DNA of 64,000 nucleotides from Tessaracoccus massiliensis (GTDB lineage Bacteria; Actinomycetota; Actinomycetes; Propionibacteriales; Propionibacteriaceae). The stretch spans positions 590,715-654,714 of the forward strand of contig NZ_LN623542.1 of the NCBI RefSeq assembly GCF_000826065.2. The letters run 5' to 3'. Position numbers and translations under genes: made by a program. A model generated the notes under the pieces. It ran no database searches. It saw only the letters and a program-made list of their open reading frames with translations, and was not told the origin of the DNA. Positions within the stretch are counted from its first letter, which is position 1. The number at the start of each line of letters is the position of its first letter. This document shows positions 57,330-64,000 of this stretch, in pieces.

Positions 57330-58192
57330 CAACCACGAGCCAAGCAATGGCGCAGTTCCTGTCCGACATCTCTGTCACGGACTACCAGAAGACGTCGATC
57401 ATCAACTCGCGCAAAGACCGCGTCGTAGAAAACCTCAACGCAGCTTTTCCCGACACTAGCGATCTCCCGTTCAGCCGCGCGATCCTGATGGGCTCGGCCG
57501 CGAAGGGAACGATCGTCCGCCCCATCGACGACATCGACGTCCTGGCGGTGTTCTCGAACGCGAACGGTGCGTGGAACACCTATCGCTTCGACTCGCAGGC
57601 ATTCCTCTATCGAGTGCGCCGAGCTTACAACGGGCTGTCGACAGCGCAGGTCGGCGCCCGAGGTCAAGCAGTCCGCATCTTCTTCGAGAACGGCGGTCAT
57701 GTCGACGTGGCGCCGGTGTTCTCGCACGGCAACGACGTCTACGGGCTACCGGGCGGCGACGGCGGGTGGATCAACACCGCTCCCACGGTGGCGAACGCGT
57801 GGTTCGCAAAGAAGCATGCTGACCTTGGTTACAACCTGGCTCCGCTGGTACTGCTCCTGAAGAAGTGGAACAACGCGCACTCGAAGCGGCTCCGCTCCTT
57901 CCATCTGGAAACGATCACCGCCAGCACCTTCAAGACGCTCGGGAGTAACCGGCAGAGCGCCCTGGCCAGCTTCTTCGAGTGGGCGCCGTCGCACTTGGAC
58001 GTCGGCGACCCGGGCGGCCAATCGGGAACGCTGAGCGGCTACCTCACCTGGGCTGGGCGACAGGAAATCATCCAAGCACTTGGTTCTGCCGCGGAGAGAG
58101 CGCGTAAAGCGAACGAGGCCGAAGCGAGAGGTGACCATGACGAGGCGAAGCGGCTCTGGCAGATCGTCCTGGGCTCCAGCTTCCCGAAGTAG
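57326..58192 (+). CDS. CD-NTase-family nucleotidyltransferase 2
   Basis: 288 residues. Canonical motifs: GSAAKGT (56-62), DDID (Asp69 and Asp71) and HVDVAP (Asp127), the full catalytic triad of the OAS/CD-NTase superfamily. A C-terminal helical domain (LVLLLKKWNNAHSKRLRS) follows. It is predicted to produce a cyclic di- or oligonucleotide that triggers the S-4TM protein. Translation is coupled to the effector. The specific product is not predictable from sequence. Confidence 0.88.
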   Translation: MTTTSQAMAQFLSDISVTDYQKTSIINSRKDRVVENLNAAFPDTSDLPFSRAILMGSAAKGTIVRPIDDIDVLAVFSNANGAWNTYRFDSQAFLYRVRRAYNGLSTAQVGARGQAVRIFFENGGHVDVAPVFSHGNDVYGLPGGDGGWINTAPTVANAWFAKKHADLGYNLAPLVLLLKKWNNAHSKRLRSFHLETITASTFKTLGSNRQSALASFFEWAPSHLDVGDPGGQSGTLSGYLTWAGRQEIIQALGSAAERARKANEAEARGDHDEAKRLWQIVLGSSFPK

Positions 58193-58271
58193 TTTCCCGC
58201 TGGGACACCAAACCGAGCCAACCAAGAGGGCAACTCATGAGCGCGCCGTACGTCTCGATCAAGCGGCTGGT

Positions 58272-58279
58272 CGATAACT
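58272..58279. repeat. 8-bp target duplication, left
   Basis: CGATAACT immediately before the ISL3 left end; the same 8 bases are at 59715-59722. Confidence 0.95.
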
Positions 58280-59714
58280 GGCTCTTCACAAACCAGGGTG
58301 TAGGTAGCGCTGTTCGGGTTTGCGGCGTGGCGGCTGGCTGAAGGGGTCGAGGCCCTCCGAAGATGAAGGTTCCTACACGCCTCATCTGGAAGACCTCGAC
58401 GTGCCTGACGCTACCTTCAGCTGCCCTGATCTGACTAGTTTCTGCCTGCTCGACGGGCTCGGGTTGGAGGTGACCGGGCAGTGCGTCGAGTCTGAGCGTG
58501 CTGTGTTGGCCTGCCGGGTGATCGACGCCGATGACTGGTGCCACGACTGTGGAGGCCAGGGCAGAGCTCGAGGCACTGTGGTGCGGTGGCTGTCGCATGT
58601 TCCGCTGGGGTGGCGCCCCACGATCTTGCAGGTGAGGGTCCGGCGGTACAGGTGCGTCGAGTGCGGTCGGGTGTGGCGACAAGACCTGAGCAAGGCGGCC
58701 GAGCCCCGTTCGAAATTGTCTAGGGCGGCGTTGCGGTGGGCGTTGGAAGGGCTGGTGATCCAGCACTTGAGCATGGTCCGGATCGCGGAAGGTCTGGACG
58801 TGGCCTGGAACACCGCCAACGACGCGGTGCTGGCCGAGGGCCAGCGGATGCTGATCAACAACCCTGCCCGGTTCGACGGGGTCGAGGTGATCGGCGTCGA
58901 TGAGCATTGCTGGCGACACACCCGACGCGGTGACAAGTACGTCACCGTGGTCATCGACTTGACCCCGACCAGGGACGGTACCGGCCCGGCACGACTGTTA
59001 GACATGATCGAGGGCCGCTCCAAGCAGGTGTTCAAGACCTGGCTCGCTGAGCGCCCCCGAGCCTGGCGTGACCAGATCGAAGTCGTAGCCATGGATGGGT
59101 TCACCGGCTACAAGACGGCTGCCGCGGAGGAACTGGCCCATGCCACCGCGGTGATGGACCCCTTCCACGTAGTCCGCCTGGCAGGGGAGGCCCTGACCCG
59201 GTGCCGGCAACGGGTTCAGCAAACCACCCGCGGACATCGAGGCCGTGCTGGAGATCCGCTCTACCGGGCCAGGCGCACCTTGCTGACCGGTGTTGATCTG
59301 CTCACCGACAAGCAGGTCGCCCGCCTGGAAGCGCTGTTCGCTGACAACCAGCATGGCGAGGTCGAGGCCACCTGGGGCATTTACCAACGTCTGGTGGTGG
59401 CCTACCGGCAACCTGACAAGAAGTTCGGCCGCTACCTGCTCAACAAGGTCATCGATGACATCAGCACAGGCGTTCCCACAGCACTAGTGGAGTTACGCAG
59501 CCTGGGTCGGACCCTGAACCGGCGCGCCGCTGACGTGCTCGCGTTCTTCGACCGGCCAGGCACCTCCAACGGCCCCACCGAGGCCATCAACGGCCGACTC
59601 GAGCACCTCCGCGGTATCGCCCTGGGCTTCCGGAACCTGACCCACTACATCGCCCGCAGCCTCCTCGAGGCCGGCGGATTCAAACCCCGACTACACCCTC
59701 GATTGTGAAGAGCC
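58280..59714 (+). mobile_element. ISL3-family insertion sequence, copy 1 (1435 bp)
   Basis: Terminal inverted repeats of 24 bp (58280-58303 and 59691-59714; 21 matches, first 12 GGCTCTTCACAA perfect) and an 8-bp target duplication, as in the ISL3 family. One transposase gene fills it. Intact ends and intact transposase suggest a recent insertion. Confidence 0.96.
58401..59708 (+). CDS. ISL3-family transposase, copy 1
   Basis: 435 residues from the GTG at 58401 (VPDATFSCPDLTSFC), the usual start region of this family; the frame is open upstream to 58320. An N-terminal zinc-ribbon (CHDCGGQGR and RCVECGRVW), a helix-turn-helix, and the DDE domain with GVDEHCWR (first Asp), VAMDGFTGYK (second Asp) and a C-terminal Glu in GPTEAINGRLEHLRG. 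Appears fully functional. Confidence 0.93.
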   Translation: MPDATFSCPDLTSFCLLDGLGLEVTGQCVESERAVLACRVIDADDWCHDCGGQGRARGTVVRWLSHVPLGWRPTILQVRVRRYRCVECGRVWRQDLSKAAEPRSKLSRAALRWALEGLVIQHLSMVRIAEGLDVAWNTANDAVLAEGQRMLINNPARFDGVEVIGVDEHCWRHTRRGDKYVTVVIDLTPTRDGTGPARLLDMIEGRSKQVFKTWLAERPRAWRDQIEVVAMDGFTGYKTAAAEELAHATAVMDPFHVVRLAGEALTRCRQRVQQTTRGHRGRAGDPLYRARRTLLTGVDLLTDKQVARLEALFADNQHGEVEATWGIYQRLVVAYRQPDKKFGRYLLNKVIDDISTGVPTALVELRSLGRTLNRRAADVLAFFDRPGTSNGPTEAINGRLEHLRGIALGFRNLTHYIARSLLEAGGFKPRLHPRL

Positions 59715-59722
59715 CGATAACT
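59715..59722. repeat. 8-bp target duplication, right
   Basis: CGATAACT directly after the right end of the ISL3 element. Confidence 0.95.
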
Positions 59723-60682
59723 CGCTCGCAGCGATGCTGGCTGCGGTCGAGGTCTACAACAAGCCGCAGATGACCTACCGCGACGAGGTCACCGTCATGC
59801 TCATCGTCAACGCCTGGGAGCTGGCGCTCAAGGCGACACTGCGACAGAAGAACCGCTCGATCTTCTACCCGCAGCAGCGCGGCGAGCGGTACCGCTCGGT
59901 CGGGCTCGACGACGCGCTGGGGAGGGTCGCCGCAAACAAGCTCTGGCCGTCGGACATCGATGGCCCTGCGGTGACTGCCAACGTTAAGGCGCTGGCCGAG
60001 TATCGCGACCGGGCGATCCATCTCTACAACGCGCAAGGACTGGGTGCGGTGATCTACCCCTTCCTGCAGCAGAACGTCCTGAACTACCGGGACTTCATGC
60101 TGGCGAAGTTCAAGAAGGATCTGGCCGACTCGATGACCTGGCAACTGCTGCCGCTGGGTGCGACGGCGCCGGCCGATGCCGTCCAGTTCATGAAGGTCGA
60201 CAAGAACGCAACGATGGTGGCCGAGGTGCAGGAGTTCATCGATGAGCTGCGTCATCTCATGGACGACGTCGAGTCGGCTGGTAGCGACCTGGCTCGTGTG
60301 GCGACGGTCTACGACATCAACATGCAGTCCGTGAAGAAGATGGCCAGCGCCGACCTCGTCGTCGCCGTGTCGCCAACCGCGGATGGTCAGGTCGTCGTGC
60401 GCAAAACTGACCCGAACCAGACGCACCCGTTCAGCACTACGGAGCTGCTGGACAAGGTGAACGAGAAGCACGCCGGGCGGAAGCTGACGACATACGACTA
60501 CCAGGCGATTTGCTGGAAGGAATCGTTACGCGACAACACAAAGTACGCCTGGAAGCACAGCAACGGAGTCGCGCACGTATGGTCGGGCGATGCCGTCAGC
60601 TATTTGGCATCGTTGACGGACGAGCAGTACGACGCAATCCGGGCGGAGTATCGGGAGCACTTGCGGACGCAACCCGCGAAGG

Positions 60683-61132
60683 TCACCTCTCCCGGCCGTG
60701 GGAGTCGCGCGTCCTGACGCCGCGCCGCAGCAGCATTGTGCGGATCGTGCTGGCGTCGAACCCGATCTGCGCGCCCACGTTGGCGAGCGAGATCCCGGAC
60801 TCGTAGAGACGAGCAGCAGTGTCAACTTGGACCGGGCTCATGCCCTTCGGACGCTTGGACGTGCCGGTCCTAGTGAGCACCTCGCTGACCGTGACGCGGT
60901 GGATGCCATGCAGTGCAGCGATCCCCTTCATCGTCCGCCCGGCCAGGTACTCGGCTGCGATGGCCCGCTCCGTCGTGGCAGACAGCTGTTTCCCTGCCCG
61001 CGCCGCAGCGGAGGTAGAGGAGTACGCCGCGGTACCGCACTGCCGAACTGGCCCCTGGCTTCTGCGACCAGACCATTGATTTGACGAGTTGTCTCGTTCC
61101 GATTGCAGTAATTTTTTAGGAGCCCCACGCAA
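60683..61132 (-). CDS. HTH protein beside recombinase
   Basis: 149 residues from a TTG start. The second half has two helix-turn-helix-like units: AAEYLAGRTMKGIAALHGIH and AARLYESGISLANVGAQIGF, followed by DASTIRTMLLRRGV. This resembles the DNA-binding tail of Hin-type or recombinase-associated proteins. The first 50 residues are basic and low complexity. It overlaps the 3' part of the recombinase frame by about 205 bp and the tail of DUF3644 by 35 bp. It could instead be the relic of a gene into which the recombinase element inserted. Confidence 0.6.
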   Translation of the reverse strand: MRGAPKKLLQSERDNSSNQWSGRRSQGPVRQCGTAAYSSTSAAARAGKQLSATTERAIAAEYLAGRTMKGIAALHGIHRVTVSEVLTRTGTSKRPKGMSPVQVDTAARLYESGISLANVGAQIGFDASTIRTMLLRRGVRTRDSHGRER

Positions 61133-62253
61133 AGTGTCTTACGGGAACACTCGACATCGGCAGATGTGGAGTGTTCCCGTTTGGTCTCCTCGCCCTCGCC
61201 GCCGTGGCTGTGGTGTGCTTCGCGGATGATGGTGGCGAAGGGCTCCGCCGGATGTGGACGTGGCTGTTCGTCGTCGGTGATGTCGAGCCGTGTGTAGAAC
61301 GCTTGGTTCGCCAGTCTCCGGTCGGCGTCGCCTGATCGGGCGTAGGCACGGTGGGCGTCGGTGGGCAGTCGCAGGCTGTCGTGGAGGAATGTTCGGCTGT
61401 CGGCGTGGTGCTTGTCGTGCTCGGCGAGGCGTTGGTTCACGTCGGCGAGGGCTGTCCGGATTCGGTCTTGATGCCGCTTCAATGTGGGTAGGTCGATGGC
61501 GTCGGTGAAGTGCGCGGCGAGCAGCTTGTCGCTCTCGGCTTCCAGCTTGGCCCGGTGCGCCGCGAGGTCAGCAATCTCCTGGCTGCGGTCGGCCATGCGC
61601 TTGTCGAATGCCGCGTCCACCCGCTGAGCGAGGTCGCGGTAGGTCTGGTCGCTGATCGTGATCGAGACATAGGAGTCGGCGACGAGGCGTTCGGCGACCG
61701 CGACCGGCACCGACCGGCGCGTGCAGCCGGTCTTCTTCGCAGCGCGGCCGGAGCAGACGAAGTAGGCGTATGTGGTGCCTCTCGGGTTGGTTGCGAAATC
61801 CAGCAGCATCCGGGACCCGCAGGTTCCGCAGTGCAGCAGTCCTTTGAGGTGGTGGGCGTGCTGGACGTGCCTGGTTGCCTGCGCGTTGCGTGCTTTCAGG
61901 AGCGCTTGCACGCGATCGAACAGGGCGGCTTCGATCAATGGCTCGTGTGCGCCGGGATGGAGGACGCCCTTGTAGCGGATCACTCCCGCGTAGTAGGGGT
62001 TGGTGAGCAGCTTGTAGAGCGTGTTCTTCCCCAGCGGTTTGGACGGGCGTTTTGGCGTCGGCACTGTGACCAGCCCCCGTGCGGTCAGGTCGCGCAGTAG
62101 CCCGGTCACTGAGGTCTCGCCCTCGGCGTAGTGCTCGAACGCCCACCGGATGAGCGGGGCACGTTCGGGATCGACCTCGACTGTCCTGACCTCGCGGCCG
62201 TTCTCGTCAGTCTTGCGGACGTTGAGGTAGCCGATCGGGGCCACAAACACGTC
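60928..62253 (-). pseudogene. Large serine recombinase lacking its catalytic domain
   Basis: The frame covers a Recombinase domain (FVAPIGYLNVRKTDENGRE; NTLYKLLTNPYYAGVIRYKG), a zinc-ribbon (LLHCGTCGSRM and YFVCSGRAAKKTGC) and a coiled-coil tail (HRAKLEAESDKLLAA). The resolvase catalytic domain with its serine, expected just upstream, is gone: at about 62250 the DNA becomes an IS256-type transposase fragment on the other strand. The frame stays open across that join but is not meaningful there. Such recombinases integrate phages and mobile islands, so this marks an element end. Confidence 0.85.
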
Positions 62254-62604
62254 ACCGACAGTCTCGAGGCCTCTGGATTCGGTGAGATCGCTGCGATGCT
62301 CGACAAGGCGCACCCGGACCTGACCGCGTTCGCTGCGATGCCGACGGAGCACTGGCGCAAGATCTGGTCGAACAATCCCATCGAGCGTCTCAACCGCGAG
62401 ATCAAACGCCGCCCAGACGTGGTCCAGATCTTCCCCGACCGAGGATCGGTGACCCGTCTGATCGGCGCGATCCTGCTCGAACAACACGGAGAATGGCACT
62501 ACGGCGAGCGCCGCTACCTGTCAGAGACCTCCATGCGACGCCTCACCGAGACCCTCCAACAACGCGCCGACCAGACCCCCAACCCCCTCCCACTGACCGC
62601 CTAG
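62250..62604 (+). pseudogene. C-terminal fragment of IS256-family transposase
   Basis: About 118 residues matching the end of mutator/IS256 transposases: LTAFAAMPTEHWRKIWSNNP, IERLNREIKRR, VVQIFPDRGSVTRLIGAIL and HGEWHYGERRY, with a stop at 62604. The N-terminal two thirds are absent; the left edge coincides with the truncated recombinase. Confidence 0.85.
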
Positions 62605-62687
62605 AAAAACACCACGCCATGGGACCCACCCGCTTCGCTCGATTTCCCGAACCAGTTCTGTCGCAGGATTCGCGATGTTCCTTTAAC

Positions 62688-64000
62688 GGCTCTTCACAAT
62701 CGAGGGTGTAGTCGGGGTTTGAATCCGCCGGCCTCGAGGAGGCTGCGGGCGATGTAGTGGGTCAGGTTCCGGAAGCCCAGGGCGATACCGCGGAGGTGCT
62801 CGAGTCGGCCGTTGATGGCCTCGGTGGGGCCGTTGGAGGTGCCTGGCCGGTCGAAGAACGCGAGCACGTCAGCGGCGCGCCGGTTCAGGGTCCGACCCAG
62901 GCTGCGTAACTCCACTAGTGCTGTGGGAACGCCTGTGCTGATGTCATCGATGACCTTGTTGAGCAGGTAGCGGCCGAACTTCTTGTCAGGTTGCCGGTAG
63001 GCCACCACCAGACGTTGGTAAATGCCCCAGGTGGCCTCGACCTCGCCATGCTGGTTGTCAGCGAACAGCGCTTCCAGGCGGGCGACCTGCTTGTCGGTGA
63101 GCAGATCAACACCGGTCAGCAAGGTGCGCCTGGCCCGGTAGAGCGGATCTCCAGCACGGCCTCGATGTCCGCGGGTGGTTTGCTGAACCCGTTGCCGGCA
63201 CCGGGTCAGGGCCTCCCCTGCCAGGCGGACTACGTGGAAGGGGTCCATCACCGCGGTGGCATGGGCCAGTTCCTCCGCGGCAGCCGTCTTGTAGCCGGTG
63301 AACCCATCCATGGCTACGACTTCGATCTGGTCACGCCAGGCTCGGGGGCGCTCAGCGAGCCAGGTCTTGAACACCTGCTTGGAGCGGCCCTCGATCATGT
63401 CTAACAGTCGTGCCGGGCCGGTACCGTCCCTGGTCGGGGTCAAGTCGATGACCACGGTGACGTACTTGTCACCGCGTCGGGTGTGTCGCCAGCAATGCTC
63501 ATCGACGCCGATCACCTCGACCCCGTCGAACCGGGCAGGGTTGTTGATCAGCATCCGCTGGCCCTCGGCCAGCACCGCGTCGTTGGCGGTGTTCCAGGCC
63601 ACGTCCAGACCTTCCGCGATCCGGACCATGCTCAAGTGCTGGATCACCAGCCCTTCCAACGCCCACCGCAACGCCGCCCTAGACAATTTCGAACGGGGCT
63701 CGGCCGCCTTGCTCAGGTCTTGTCGCCACACCCGACCGCACTCGACGCACCTGTACCGCCGGACCCTCACCTGCAAGATCGTGGGGCGCCACCCCAGCGG
63801 AACATGCGACAGCCACCGCACCACAGTGCCTCGAGCTCTGCCCTGGCCTCCACAGTCGTGGCACCAGTCATCGGCGTCGATCACCCGGCAGGCCAACACA
63901 GCACGCTCAGACTCGACGCACTGCCCGGTCACCTCCAACCCGAGCCCGTCGAGCAGGCAGAAACTAGTCAGATCAGGGCAGCTGAAGGTAGCGTCAGGCA
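62688..64000 (-). mobile_element. ISL3-family insertion sequence, copy 2 (partial at window end)
   Basis: Starts with the same 12-bp end GGCTCTTCACAA and continues in reverse orientation relative to copy 1. It runs past the window end. Encoded protein is identical to copy 1 over the readable length, so the copies are recent duplicates. Confidence 0.95.
62694..64000 (-). CDS. ISL3-family transposase, copy 2 (partial)
   Basis: Identical in translation to the copy 1 transposase from the stop at 62694 through residue 2; by comparison with copy 1 the GTG start begins one base beyond the window. All DDE residues are present. Confidence 0.92.
   Translation of the reverse strand, partial: PDATFSCPDLTSFCLLDGLGLEVTGQCVESERAVLACRVIDADDWCHDCGGQGRARGTVVRWLSHVPLGWRPTILQVRVRRYRCVECGRVWRQDLSKAAEPRSKLSRAALRWALEGLVIQHLSMVRIAEGLDVAWNTANDAVLAEGQRMLINNPARFDGVEVIGVDEHCWRHTRRGDKYVTVVIDLTPTRDGTGPARLLDMIEGRSKQVFKTWLAERPRAWRDQIEVVAMDGFTGYKTAAAEELAHATAVMDPFHVVRLAGEALTRCRQRVQQTTRGHRGRAGDPLYRARRTLLTGVDLLTDKQVARLEALFADNQHGEVEATWGIYQRLVVAYRQPDKKFGRYLLNKVIDDISTGVPTALVELRSLGRTLNRRAADVLAFFDRPGTSNGPTEAINGRLEHLRGIALGFRNLTHYIARSLLEAGGFKPRLHPRL

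Larger units (their letters stand above)
58237..60717 (+). pseudogene. DUF3644 protein, split by ISL3 element
   Basis: The first 14 codons (MSAPYVSIKRLVDN, 58237 on, AGAGGG upstream) are followed by an insertion at 58280-59714. After it the frame resumes with SLAAMLAAVEVYNKPQM and runs to 60717. Removing the element and one 8-bp duplicate restores one clean reading frame of about 345 residues, which matches DUF3644 from its usual N-terminus. The sequence EYRDRAIHLYN contains an R-D-x3-H motif of HEPN ribonucleases, so it may have been an RNase partner of the module. Internal restart from the ATG at 59734 could give a 327-residue product lacking the first helix. The tail overlaps a convergent HTH gene by 35 bp. 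Confidence 0.88.

Overview
The window is the chromosomal replication-origin region of a high-GC Gram-positive bacterium (Actinomycetota). Gene content and style (DUF3566 after gyrA, DUF721 before gyrB, SURF1, a CoA-disulfide reductase/rhodanese remnant, REP-like intergenic repeats) fit Propionibacteriaceae or a close relative. That family placement is inferred, not proved.

Layout. 0.2-7.2 kb: a DUF4349 lipoprotein, tRNA-Ile, a DUF3566 membrane protein, gyrA and gyrB. 7.5-12 kb: two small unknown genes, a secreted M23 peptidase whose Pro/Thr-rich tail is frameshifted by a perfect 38-bp tandem duplication, and rtcB. 12-16.4 kb: a DUF721 protein, a class-A-like serine hydrolase lipoprotein, recF and dnaN. 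16.5-22.8 kb: an ABC exporter of MacB/FtsX type and a three-gene glycosyltransferase cluster. This block separates dnaN from dnaA by almost 9 kb. 22.8-26.9 kb: two clusters of DnaA boxes flank a decayed CoA-disulfide reductase-rhodanese gene, a frameshifted secreted repeat protein, a CsoR/CstR-like regulator and dnaA. From 26.9 kb the other replichore begins with rpmH, rnpA, yidD, yidC, jag/khpB, rsmG, parA and parB, with three parS-like sites. Then come a DUF3817 protein, the operon trxA - membrane protein - aminotransferase - ddl - SURF1 preceded by trxB, a lipoprotein, an enoyl-CoA hydratase-family hydrolase, a SorC-type regulator divergent from glpD, nhaA and tRNA-Ala.

The accessory region starts just after tRNA-Ala (45.4 kb) and runs to the window end. 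An IS3-family element with a broken orfB abuts a glycosyltransferase fragment. Next is a co-directional defence operon: a short leader ORF, a SNF2 helicase, a type III methyltransferase (Mod), a type III restriction subunit (Res), an OAS-like nucleotidyltransferase, an S-4TM pore-forming effector, a second and more canonical CD-NTase, and a DUF3644 protein. The last gene is split by an ISL3-family element with 24-bp inverted ends and a clear 8-bp target duplication. The right edge holds a HTH gene, a serine recombinase that has lost its catalytic domain, an IS256-family fragment and a second, inverted copy of the ISL3 element that runs off the window. The likely biology is a restriction system with ATP-dependent remodelling, followed by a cyclic-oligonucleotide (CBASS-like) abortive module. 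The two nucleotidyltransferases bracketing one effector, plus a HEPN-like DUF3644 partner, are the most unusual part.

Intergenic DNA is rich in palindromic repeats: two recurring families and three separate fold-back elements. No CRISPR array was seen.
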